Assembly (NCBI GenBank): GCA_017399325.1
Contig: JAFQDY010000023.1
Span: 1-7,586 of the forward strand
Source of the DNA: Oscillospiraceae bacterium
GTDB taxonomy: Bacteria > Bacillota > Clostridia > Oscillospirales > Oscillospiraceae
Direction of reading: 5' to 3'
Length of the DNA: 7,586 bases
The notes beneath the pieces are model-generated. The model did no database searches. It was not told where the DNA came from and saw only the letters and a program-made list of their open reading frames with translations. Positions 1-5,397 of this stretch are shown in pieces (position 1 is the first letter of the stretch; each line of letters starts with the position of its first letter). A program made the translations under genes and the position numbers.

Positions 1-351
1 AAAGGCGATAATGGACAAATTTGCGCCGAACACCGCCGCATTGGAAACGCCCAATGTAGAGGGCGATGCCATAGAGTTGTTCATAGTGGTCTGCATCACA
101 AGCCCCGCCACGGAAAGGCCTGCGCCGGCAATGATGGCCGCCAGCACTCTTGGCACGCGAATACGCCAGATAATACGGCTTTGGGCGTTTGTGCCGCCGC
201 CAAGCAGCGCATCCAGCGCTTCGCCGAATGTCATTTTGGACGAGCCTAAAAACAGGCAGGCAATACCGACTACAAGCACGGATAACACCATTGCGATGAT
301 CACAATGGTGTTTCGTCTGTTCCGTTTTTGCAATTGCTGCATATGGTCCAT
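1..351 (-). CDS. FecCD/BtuC-type metal-chelate ABC transporter permease, N-terminal fragment
   Basis: Reading the minus strand from 351 to the left edge gives 117 residues with no stop, so the gene continues outside the window. A basic N-terminus (QKRNRRN) is followed by a first membrane span (about residues 14-35, TIVIIAMVLSVLVVGIACLF). The FecCD family signature comes next: RIRVPRVLAAIIAGAGLSV, then GLVMQTTMNNSMASPSTLGV, matching the family pattern R-x-P-R...G..L..G...Q...N....P..LG. This family forms the transmembrane channel of importers for siderophore-iron, heme or cobalamin. The usual RNPLA-P stretch reads NNSMASP here, so the exact substrate cannot be told. I chose the ATG at 351 because a GGAG lies at 364-367, although the 12-nt spacing is long. 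In-frame ATGs at 375 and 378 are alternatives and would make the transcript almost leaderless. The gene is divergent from the MATE exporter. Confidence 0.88.
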   Translation of the reverse strand, partial: MDHMQQLQKRNRRNTIVIIAMVLSVLVVGIACLFLGSSKMTFGEALDALLGGGTNAQSRIIWRIRVPRVLAAIIAGAGLSVAGLVMQTTMNNSMASPSTLGVSNAAVFGANLSIIAF

Positions 352-386
352 GGGATTTTGTTTCTCCGTACACATCATTTTTAGGC

Positions 387-415
387 ATTATAGCACTTTT
401 TCCGGATTTTTGTAA
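387..415 (-). promoter_or_regulatory. Sigma-A promoter of the FecCD permease gene
   Basis: On the minus strand TTACAA (410-415) and a perfect TATAAT (387-392) are separated by exactly 17 nt. The predicted transcription start is near 380, only a few bases before the in-frame ATGs at 378/375 and about 29 nt before the ATG at 351. Confidence 0.75.
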
Positions 416-416
416 G

Positions 417-428
417 CCCCCCGGGGGG
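417..428. repeat. 12-bp perfect GC palindrome between divergent promoters
   Basis: Six C followed by six G, directly abutting the upstream edge of the permease -35 box and lying between the two divergent promoters. It could be a protein binding site acting on one or both genes. It is not followed by a T-run, so it is not a terminator. Function is unknown. Confidence 0.5.
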
Positions 429-445
429 ATATTCTTTCAGTTTGT

Positions 446-461
446 TGCAAAACCGTTTGCA
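446..461. promoter_or_regulatory. Operator-like inverted repeat overlapping the MATE promoter -35
   Basis: TGCAAA-ACCG-TTTGCA is a 16-bp site with perfect 6-bp arms. Its right arm coincides with the -35 region of the exporter promoter, a classic position for a repressor site. The AAACCGTTT-like core is reminiscent of LacI-family operators. No regulator gene is present in the window, so the binding protein is unknown. Confidence 0.5.
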
Positions 462-484
462 TTCAGTATCTTCTGTGGTATAAT
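456..484 (+). promoter_or_regulatory. Extended -10 sigma-A promoter of the MATE exporter
   Basis: A perfect TATAAT lies at 479-484 and is preceded by TGG (476-478), giving an extended -10. A -35-like TTTGCA (456-461) sits 17 nt upstream; TTGCAT (457-462) with a 16-nt spacer is the alternative. The start of transcription should fall near 491, leaving a leader of about 26 nt, too short for a riboswitch. Confidence 0.75.
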
Positions 485-500
485 GGACGCAGTTTGTCAG

Positions 501-510
501 AAAGGAGGGG
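501..510 (+). promoter_or_regulatory. Strong ribosome binding site selecting a TTG start
   Basis: AAAGGAGGGG closely matches the anti-Shine-Dalgarno. GGAGG (504-508) is 8 nt from the TTG at 517. No in-frame ATG lies in that position, and the nearest TTG at 512 is out of frame, so this site decides the start. Confidence 0.85.
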
Positions 511-516
511 CTTGCT

Positions 517-1875
517 TTGCGGGCGAAACAACACGCACTCACGGAAGGTTCTATTTGGAAGGCAATGCTGTTTTTTGCAATGCCATTATTTCTGGGCAAT
601 GTGTTCCAGCAACTTTACAACACCTTTGATGCCTGGTGTGTTGGCAACTACATCGGCGACGATGCCCTGGCCGCGGTCAGTTCCTCCGGCAGTCTGATCT
701 TTATGATGGTCAGTTTCTTCAACGGTCTGGCTATGGGCGCAGGTGTTGTGATCGCCAAGACCTTTGGCGCAAAACAGTACGGCTCCATGAGCAAGGCCAT
801 TCACACCGCCATTGCATTCGGCTTGGTGACCGGCCTTGTGCTGACCGTAGCGGGCGTTGCCTTGACGCCCACCATTTTGAAATGGATGGGAACGCCTGCG
901 GAAGTACTTCCCCAATCCATCACCTATTTCCGCTATTACTTCTTTGGCGCGATCTTTGTCGTGATGTACAACATTTTTGTGGGCATTCTTCACGCGGTTG
1001 GTGACAGCAAGCACCCCCTTTACTACCTGATCCTCTCCACATTTGTCAACATCGTTTTGGATATGCTGTTCGTGGCGGTATTGGGATTCGGCGTGGGGTC
1101 TGCAGCCATTGCCACCACTATTTCCCAAGGCCTCAGCGCTTTGCTGTGCCTGCGGCTTCTTTTGCGGGTGGACGCGCCCTATCGGGTCAACATTCGTCAA
1201 ATCCGTTTCAATAAGGAAAGTCTTGCGCAGATCATTCGTTACGGTCTGCCCTCCGGTGTGCAAAACAGTGTGATCTCCCTTGCCAATGTGTTTGTGCAGA
1301 CCAACATCAACAGTTTCGGCAAAGCGGCTATGGCCGGCTGCGGGTCTTACTCCAAGTTGGAGGGGTTCGCATTTTTGCCGGTTACCTGCTTCTCACAGGC
1401 CCTGTCCACATTTGTGGGACAGAATTTGGGGGCAAAACAGCATTCGCGGGTGAAAAAGGGCGTGGCCTTCGGCGTGGTATGCAGTTGTCTGATGGCAGAA
1501 CTGATCGGCGGACTTTCCTATCTGTTTGCGCCTAAACTGATTGGTTTGTTCAGTGAAACGGCCGAGGCAATTGCCTTCGGAACGGCCCATATGCGCACCA
1601 TCTGCCTGTTCTATTTCCTGCTGTCTTTCTCCCACTGTATCGCAGGCGTGATGCGTGGTGCAGGCAAGGCTACCGTGCCGATGATCACTATGCTGATCTG
1701 CTGGTGCGTTGTGCGGGTCACTTATATCTCCGTTGCGGTGCGCTTTGTAAACAGGCTCACTACCGTTTCCTGGGCCTATCCCCTCACCTGGGCGCTCAGC
1801 AGTATCATATTCCTAATCTACTTCTTGAAAGCAGATTGGATCCATACATTTGACAAAGAAGAACAAAAGGCTTGA
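517..1875 (+). CDS. MATE family efflux transporter
   Basis: A 452-residue integral membrane protein, normal length for the MATE (NorM/DinF) family, which exports cationic drugs, dyes or metabolites in exchange for Na+ or H+. Two homologous halves are visible, at about residues 18-210 and 239-437. Paired motifs support the duplication: GAGVVIAKTFGAKQYG (74-89) matches FVGQNLGAKQHSR (299-311), and GILHAVGDSKHPL (156-168) matches GVMRGAGKATVPM (377-389). Hydrophobic segments are consistent with the 12 helices of the family. Translation begins at a TTG with a strong ribosome site. The final Lys-Ala-stop codons lie inside the terminator hairpin. The gene is divergent from a metal-chelate permease, so export of a metallophore or a metal-linked toxicant is possible, but the substrate cannot be read from the sequence. 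Sub-family is uncertain; family assignment is firm. Confidence 0.93.
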   Translation: MRAKQHALTEGSIWKAMLFFAMPLFLGNVFQQLYNTFDAWCVGNYIGDDALAAVSSSGSLIFMMVSFFNGLAMGAGVVIAKTFGAKQYGSMSKAIHTAIAFGLVTGLVLTVAGVALTPTILKWMGTPAEVLPQSITYFRYYFFGAIFVVMYNIFVGILHAVGDSKHPLYYLILSTFVNIVLDMLFVAVLGFGVGSAAIATTISQGLSALLCLRLLLRVDAPYRVNIRQIRFNKESLAQIIRYGLPSGVQNSVISLANVFVQTNINSFGKAAMAGCGSYSKLEGFAFLPVTCFSQALSTFVGQNLGAKQHSRVKKGVAFGVVCSCLMAELIGGLSYLFAPKLIGLFSETAEAIAFGTAHMRTICLFYFLLSFSHCIAGVMRGAGKATVPMITMLICWCVVRVTYISVAVRFVNRLTTVSWAYPLTWALSSIIFLIYFLKADWIHTFDKEEQKA

Positions 1876-1895
1876 CCGGTTGGCCAAGCCTTTTT
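1865..1895. terminator. Bidirectional intrinsic terminator between MATE and lipoprotein genes
   Basis: AAAAGGCTTG (1865-1874) pairs with CAAGCCTTTT (1885-1894). Past an A-C mismatch, CC pairs with GG and closes a GGTT loop. On the plus strand the stem runs into T5 (1891-1895). On the minus strand it is followed by TTTTG, so it can also end the lipoprotein transcript, whose stop is at 1902-1904. The stem contains the MATE stop codon. Confidence 0.88.
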
Positions 1896-1901
1896 GTTGT
1901 A

Positions 1902-3755
1902 TCAATTTGCTTCCACTTCGCCGGATCGGGAACCTACCGCAATGGTGTATGTTTCGCCTTTTACAAGTTCCGGGGTGGAAAGGATTACCACCGCAAAGTC
2001 CAGTTCCGGTTTATGGGAAATAATCACATTGCCCTTGGCATCTTTTAGTGTAATCTGGGTGTTTGCCCCTTGATTTCCCGCATTGATGGCGATCACACCT
2101 TGGGCAGAATCGCTAAAACCTTGGGCCATCATAGTCGAGCCTGTGCCGATAAACGTACCACCGGTAATCACGCCGGTTTTGTCATAGTCCAGCGTTGCGG
2201 TATCACCCTGTGTGGGGCCGGTAACTGTGGTGTGACCGCCGGAGATCTCCAATGTTCCGTTGGCATCGATGCCGTCGCCGGAGGCATTGATATAGATCGT
2301 GCCGCCGGAAATTTTAATACTACCACCCGAATTGGCTGACATTCCGCCGAAACCACCCATTCCACCGGGTTTTCCGCCACCGAACATACCGTCCCGGCCG
2401 CCTGTTGCGCCGCTTTGGTCTGTGCCGCCTGCGGCGTTCAGGCCATCATCTGTGGCTTTGAGTTTGATGTTACCCCCTTGTATATCGATGTGCAGGGCTT
2501 CCAAACCTTCGTAACTGGCAGAAATATCGATTTTGCCTGCGGTAACGGTCAAGGTTTCTTCCGCGTGGATGGCATCGTCACCCGATGCCAGGGTAAATGT
2601 TCCTCCGTTGATAATCAGGGATGCATCGGAGTGCAACGCATCGTCAGCAGAATCCACCGTGATGTTGCCGCCGGAAACCAGTAAGCCGGTGGTGGCTTTC
2701 AGGCCTTTCATACTTGTGCCGGATTGCGTCGTACTTGTCTGGGTTTGTCTTGGCCGCATTCCACCTTGTCCGCCGCCCATAAATCCGCCGAAAGAATCCG
2801 AGTGCTCCTTTTCGCCGTTTTCGCTACCGCCGCCAACCAGTAAATCGATGGTGCCGTCTGCAATTTGCATATATGCGCCGGCGGAAATGCCGTCGCCTTC
2901 CGATTCCCCTTTTACTGCACCGCCGGAAATGTAGACAAAGCCTTTTACTGCGTCCTCGTCATTTTCTGCGTGAATGGCATCCTTGCCTGCGTCAATGTTT
3001 ATGGCAGCGCCGGTAATTCTCACGCTGTCGTTGGCATCCAGGCCGTGGGATGCGGCATTCACAACATAGTTACCGCCTGTGATCACCAGATCGTCTTTGC
3101 AGACGATGCCGTGTCCTGCCGGGGAAGTAACGGTCAGCGCGCCTGCGCCGTTTAATGTCAGATCCTGCTTGGAAAAGAGCGCTCCGTCAATGTTGTCATC
3201 GTCGATGGCGGTAAAACTGCCGCCATTGGCAAGGGTATTTTCCGTACCCGCAGCAAGGGTCACAAACACCTTGTCCGCTTCCAGAACATACAGTGCCGCG
3301 GAAGTCTTGCTGATGATATTGACGCCGGCAAAAACCAGTTGGACTTTGTCCTTGTCATCGGCATCCACGATCAGCATACCGTCGGTCAACTCCCCGGAAA
3401 TCACATAGGTGGCCTCCTCGGTGATGGTCACTTTAGAGCCGGAGATCTTCACAGAATCGGAACTGGCCGTTGCGCTGTTTCCGTTCAATCGGATCGCAAC
3501 CGCTTTGTTCGCGTCATATGCCGTTTTCCTGTCCCGGTCAGTAAACATATCCCCGTCAGTTTTAGAAAAATCTACCTCCACGGGGTTTGCGTTGGTATTT
3601 GTGTCGGTGGTATCGTTTGTGTTCTGGTTGGAATCGCCTGCAGATGTCCCATTATTGTTTGCATTCGGGGTGTCGGGTTGTTTTTTCTGCCCGCAACCGG
3701 CAAACAGACAAACCGCCAGGGTCAGAACCAAAAGGCTCGCAAAAATGCGTTTCAT
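1902..3755 (-). CDS. Surface lipoprotein with Cthe_2159-type carbohydrate-binding beta-helix domain
   Basis: 617 residues. An N-terminal lipoprotein signal (MKR plus hydrophobic core) ends in the lipobox LFAGC, with Cys21 as the lipidation site. An Asn/Thr-rich linker (about 22-60) would span the wall. The remainder is a right-handed beta-helix-like array typical of PF14262 (Cthe_2159), whose characterised Clostridium thermocellum member binds acidic plant polysaccharides such as polygalacturonate. Repeated turn motifs are visible: HGLDAN (237-242), KDAIHAE (258-264), GDGISAG (287-293), DDALHSD (371-377), DDAIHAE (393-399), DDGLNAA (436-442) and GDGIDAN (493-499). Those from 371 to 436 recur about every 22 residues, and their acidic residues suggest calcium ladders. 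Two Gly/Met-rich loops (about 322-333 and 452-472) interrupt the helix. The ATG at 3755 is preferred to one at 3785 because GAGGTG precedes it and the lipobox is then ideally placed. It is the last gene of the operon. No catalytic motif was recognised. Confidence 0.85.
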   Translation of the reverse strand: MKRIFASLLVLTLAVCLFAGCGQKKQPDTPNANNNGTSAGDSNQNTNDTTDTNTNANPVEVDFSKTDGDMFTDRDRKTAYDANKAVAIRLNGNSATASSDSVKISGSKVTITEEATYVISGELTDGMLIVDADDKDKVQLVFAGVNIISKTSAALYVLEADKVFVTLAAGTENTLANGGSFTAIDDDNIDGALFSKQDLTLNGAGALTVTSPAGHGIVCKDDLVITGGNYVVNAASHGLDANDSVRITGAAINIDAGKDAIHAENDEDAVKGFVYISGGAVKGESEGDGISAGAYMQIADGTIDLLVGGGSENGEKEHSDSFGGFMGGGQGGMRPRQTQTSTTQSGTSMKGLKATTGLLVSGGNITVDSADDALHSDASLIINGGTFTLASGDDAIHAEETLTVTAGKIDISASYEGLEALHIDIQGGNIKLKATDDGLNAAGGTDQSGATGGRDGMFGGGKPGGMGGFGGMSANSGGSIKISGGTIYINASGDGIDANGTLEISGGHTTVTGPTQGDTATLDYDKTGVITGGTFIGTGSTMMAQGFSDSAQGVIAINAGNQGANTQITLKDAKGNVIISHKPELDFAVVILSTPELVKGETYTIAVGSRSGEVEAN

Positions 3756-3761
3756 TGTTAT

Positions 3762-3767
3762 CACCTC
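3762..3767 (-). promoter_or_regulatory. Ribosome binding site fixing the lipoprotein start
   Basis: GAGGTG on the minus strand lies 6 nt before the ATG at 3755 and just past the TAA (3769-3771) of the preceding membrane protein gene. This excludes the longer start at 3785, which would lie inside that gene and spoil the signal peptide. Confidence 0.8.
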
Positions 3768-3768
3768 A

Positions 3769-4464
3769 TTACAATTCTGTACCAACTGTCGGCTGATTAG
3801 ACAGAGAAATTTCCAGATTGCCGTTTCTGCAGCGGATCTTGTCGATCATTTCCTTTTCCCGGGCGTGATCGCGGAGCATAACATTGTAAGTCAAGCGAAA
3901 CAAACTGCCCATATTGGTGCTTTTTACGCTGATCAGGTCGCAGGAAGTGGTGAATTGTGCAAAAACATCGTCAAAAATTCCTGTGTAATCCAGGTCTTCC
4001 GGAATGGTAACCGTCAGCACCTTAAAGGTGGCGGCATTCTTTTTCGCCCCGAAGTCAAGGCGGTTATACAAAACAAACACAAGCCCCATCAAGGCCGCAA
4101 ACAGCACCGCAAACCCTAAGTAGCCCATACCTGCGATCAGGCCTGCGCCCATAGCCAAAAACAGGGTGCAGATCTCTTTTGCCGTACCGGGAACGCTGCG
4201 GAAGCGAACAAGGCTGAACGCGCCTGCCACTGCAACGCCTGCGCCCACATTGCCGTTGACCATCATGATCACGACGCACACCACCGCAGGCAAAAGCGCC
4301 AGCGTTACCACAAAACTTTTTGTGTAACGGGTGCGGTACATATAGGCAAACGCCAGCAGCAAACCAATGACAAGGGACACCCCCAGGCACAGCAAAAAGT
4401 TTGCCACACTGATACGGGCCGTCAAATCGGAATCAAATAAGCCTTTAAACAATTTTTCAAACAT
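3769..4464 (-). CDS. DUF4956 domain integral membrane protein
   Basis: 231 residues, recognised as the DUF4956 family (PF16316), which often neighbours VTC-domain and CotH genes in Firmicutes. Hydrophobic segments lie at about 19-42, 50-69, 73-87, 98-114 and 115-133. Between the third and fourth is the conserved stretch GAFSLVRFRSVPGTAKEI (81-98), with two Arg in or near the membrane. The remaining 145-225 appears to be a cytosolic domain with a beta-alpha-beta-beta-alpha-beta pattern: KVLTVTIPE, IFDDVFAQF, CDLISVKS, FRLTYNVML, EKEMIDKI and NLEISLS. That pattern resembles an ACT-like fold. The gene starts 8 bp inside the end of the VTC gene, with GAGGTG at 4472-4477, so translation is probably coupled. 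The biochemical function of the family is not known to me. From context I infer it is the membrane partner of the VTC polymerase. Confidence 0.85.
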   Translation of the reverse strand: MFEKLFKGLFDSDLTARISVANFLLCLGVSLVIGLLLAFAYMYRTRYTKSFVVTLALLPAVVCVVIMMVNGNVGAGVAVAGAFSLVRFRSVPGTAKEICTLFLAMGAGLIAGMGYLGFAVLFAALMGLVFVLYNRLDFGAKKNAATFKVLTVTIPEDLDYTGIFDDVFAQFTTSCDLISVKSTNMGSLFRLTYNVMLRDHAREKEMIDKIRCRNGNLEISLSNQPTVGTEL

Positions 4465-5233
4465 TTACATTCACCTCTGCCATTTGATAGGCGTTCATTT
4501 TGTGGTTTTGGGGGAAGATCAGCGTTTTGTACGCCGTGCCGTATTTGGAAAAAGATGTTTTGTATATTTTTTCTTCTGACAAAACCTTAGTCAGCCAAAG
4601 AGGAATTCCGCCGCTGCATTTGATCTCCATCAAGACCTGTCCAGCCGGAAGAATTTCTGTTCCGTACACATCCGATTGGAGAGATAAATCCGTCTGTCTG
4701 CAAAGGATTTGATCGTCGAAGGTTATGCGAAAATCCGAGCCGTCTTTGGCATAGTAGGCCTGCCGCCGGTAAGAAAGAAACACCTTAGGGGCAAGCGCGC
4801 CGTAAAAAGACAGGAAATAGTCGATTTCCTCCGCGATCTGGGTTGGGTTATCCGAGTGCTGCTCCCCTGCCAGCCACTTCATGACCTCTTTGTTCTGCAT
4901 GGGAATTCTGCGTTTATATACCACGTTTTCGTACTTCTTTTTCAGTTCCACAAACACGGTGTCGTCCGCGGTCGCTTGGCTGTAACTGCGGATGCGCAAT
5001 TTCTCTTTATACGCCGGCTTTTCCACCGAGCGGCGAATCAGCAGGTAGTTGTCTGTGTCGTAATAAAGATTGCGGACTGTGGTTTGGCCGTACCTGTCCG
5101 GCTGCATAAAGGCTTCCATGGCGAAAAGAATCTTCTGCTTCTGCCTTTCGCTTAGAAGATACTTCAGTTCGTACCTTCTAAAGACGGTCTGCTGCCGCCC
5201 GCCGTATGCACTTTTTGGTTCAAGTCCCTGCAT
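4457..5233 (-). CDS. VTC domain protein, probable polyphosphate polymerase
   Basis: 258 residues, soluble, with no membrane span or SPX domain, matching the stand-alone bacterial form of the VTC catalytic domain (PF09359). In yeast Vtc4 this tunnel-fold domain polymerises inorganic polyphosphate from ATP. The tunnel signature is present in order: RRYELKYLL (19-27), YYDT (57-60), YKEKLRIRSY (75-84), VFVELKKK (93-100), VYKRRI (105-110), FLSYRRQAY (152-160), FRITFDDQI (168-176), LMEIKCSG (201-208) and YKTSFSKYG (224-232). R80, R82, K98, R156/R157, R169, E203, K225 and K230 are plausible equivalents of the basic phosphate-binding residues and metal-binding Glu of Vtc4, and none is obviously missing. 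The start ATG has GGAAGGG upstream. It is the first gene of the operon and overlaps the membrane gene by 8 bp. Polymerase activity is inferred from family membership. Confidence 0.88.
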   Translation of the reverse strand: MQGLEPKSAYGGRQQTVFRRYELKYLLSERQKQKILFAMEAFMQPDRYGQTTVRNLYYDTDNYLLIRRSVEKPAYKEKLRIRSYSQATADDTVFVELKKKYENVVYKRRIPMQNKEVMKWLAGEQHSDNPTQIAEEIDYFLSFYGALAPKVFLSYRRQAYYAKDGSDFRITFDDQILCRQTDLSLQSDVYGTEILPAGQVLMEIKCSGGIPLWLTKVLSEEKIYKTSFSKYGTAYKTLIFPQNHKMNAYQMAEVNVNV

Positions 5234-5252
5234 TTTTACAGACCCTTCCAGT

Positions 5253-5265
5253 ATGATAAAATCAT
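5253..5265. repeat. Short palindrome upstream of the VTC gene
   Basis: ATGAT-AAA-ATCAT is a 13-bp inverted repeat 20 nt before the VTC start, just upstream of its ribosome site. It could be an operator or chance in AT-rich DNA. Confidence 0.3.
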
Positions 5266-5290
5266 TTTACAACACCAAACTGCCATAAAA

Positions 5291-5306
5291 ATTAAGAAAT
5301 TAAGAA
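5291..5306. repeat. Tandem 8-bp direct repeat in the VTC operon upstream region
   Basis: ATTAAGAA occurs twice with no gap (5291-5298 and 5299-5306), 58 nt upstream of the VTC start. Direct repeats in such places can bind response regulators, but the 8-bp period does not match the 11-bp period of Pho boxes. The surrounding AT-rich DNA (5234-5337) presumably contains the operon promoter, yet I found no convincing -35/-10 pair. Confidence 0.35.
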
Positions 5307-5337
5307 CATTTCATAAAGATTTTCTGCGAAAAGCATC

Positions 5338-5370
5338 AAAAAAGCTTGACCGATATGGTCAAGCCTTTTT
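5338..5370. terminator. Intrinsic terminator after spoVAC
   Basis: On the minus strand GCTTGACC, a 5-nt loop and GGTCAAGC (arms 5357-5364 and 5344-5351) run directly into T6 (5343-5338). It lies about 30 nt past the spoVAC stop and insulates the VTC operon. The plus strand has CC-T5 after the stem, so it could work in both directions. Confidence 0.85.
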
Positions 5371-5376
5371 GTTGTA

Positions 5377-5396
5377 GGGACGACCTGTGGTCGCCC
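5377..5396. repeat. REP-like GC hairpin next to the spoVAC stop
   Basis: GGG-A-CGACC, loop TGT, GGTCG-CCC forms an 8-bp stem with one bulged A, ending one base before the spoVAC TAA (5398-5400). Related GTAGGGnCGACC...GGTCGCCCG hairpins are, to my recollection, dispersed intergenic repeats in gut Ruminococcaceae. Only this one copy is in the window. Confidence 0.5.
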
Positions 5397-5397
5397 G

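Noticed and set aside
11..415. Plus-strand open frame of 134 codons
   Set aside because: It is antisense to a minus-strand frame that carries clear FecCD family motifs, and it has no ribosome site.
485..516. Riboswitch or attenuator before the exporter
   Set aside because: The predicted leader is only about 26 nt.
586..1263. Minus-strand open frame of 225 codons inside the MATE gene
   Set aside because: Composition is His/Gln/Asn-rich with no family resemblance, and it lies opposite a strongly supported membrane protein gene with its own promoter and ribosome site.
2500..2700. CRISPR-like or satellite repeat in the lipoprotein gene
   Set aside because: The periodicity is at the protein level (about 22 residues per helix turn) and the DNA copies are too divergent.
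2533..2934. Proline-rich plus-strand open frame
   Set aside because: It is the complement of Gly-rich repeat codons of the beta-helix lipoprotein.
3756..3785. Longer start for the lipoprotein at 3785
   Set aside because: It would overlap the membrane gene, has no ribosome site and would place ten extra residues before the signal peptide; GAGGTG supports 3755.
3409..4119. Plus-strand open frame of 236 codons across the lipoprotein and DUF4956 genes
   Set aside because: It crosses two well-supported minus-strand genes and their junction and resembles no known protein.
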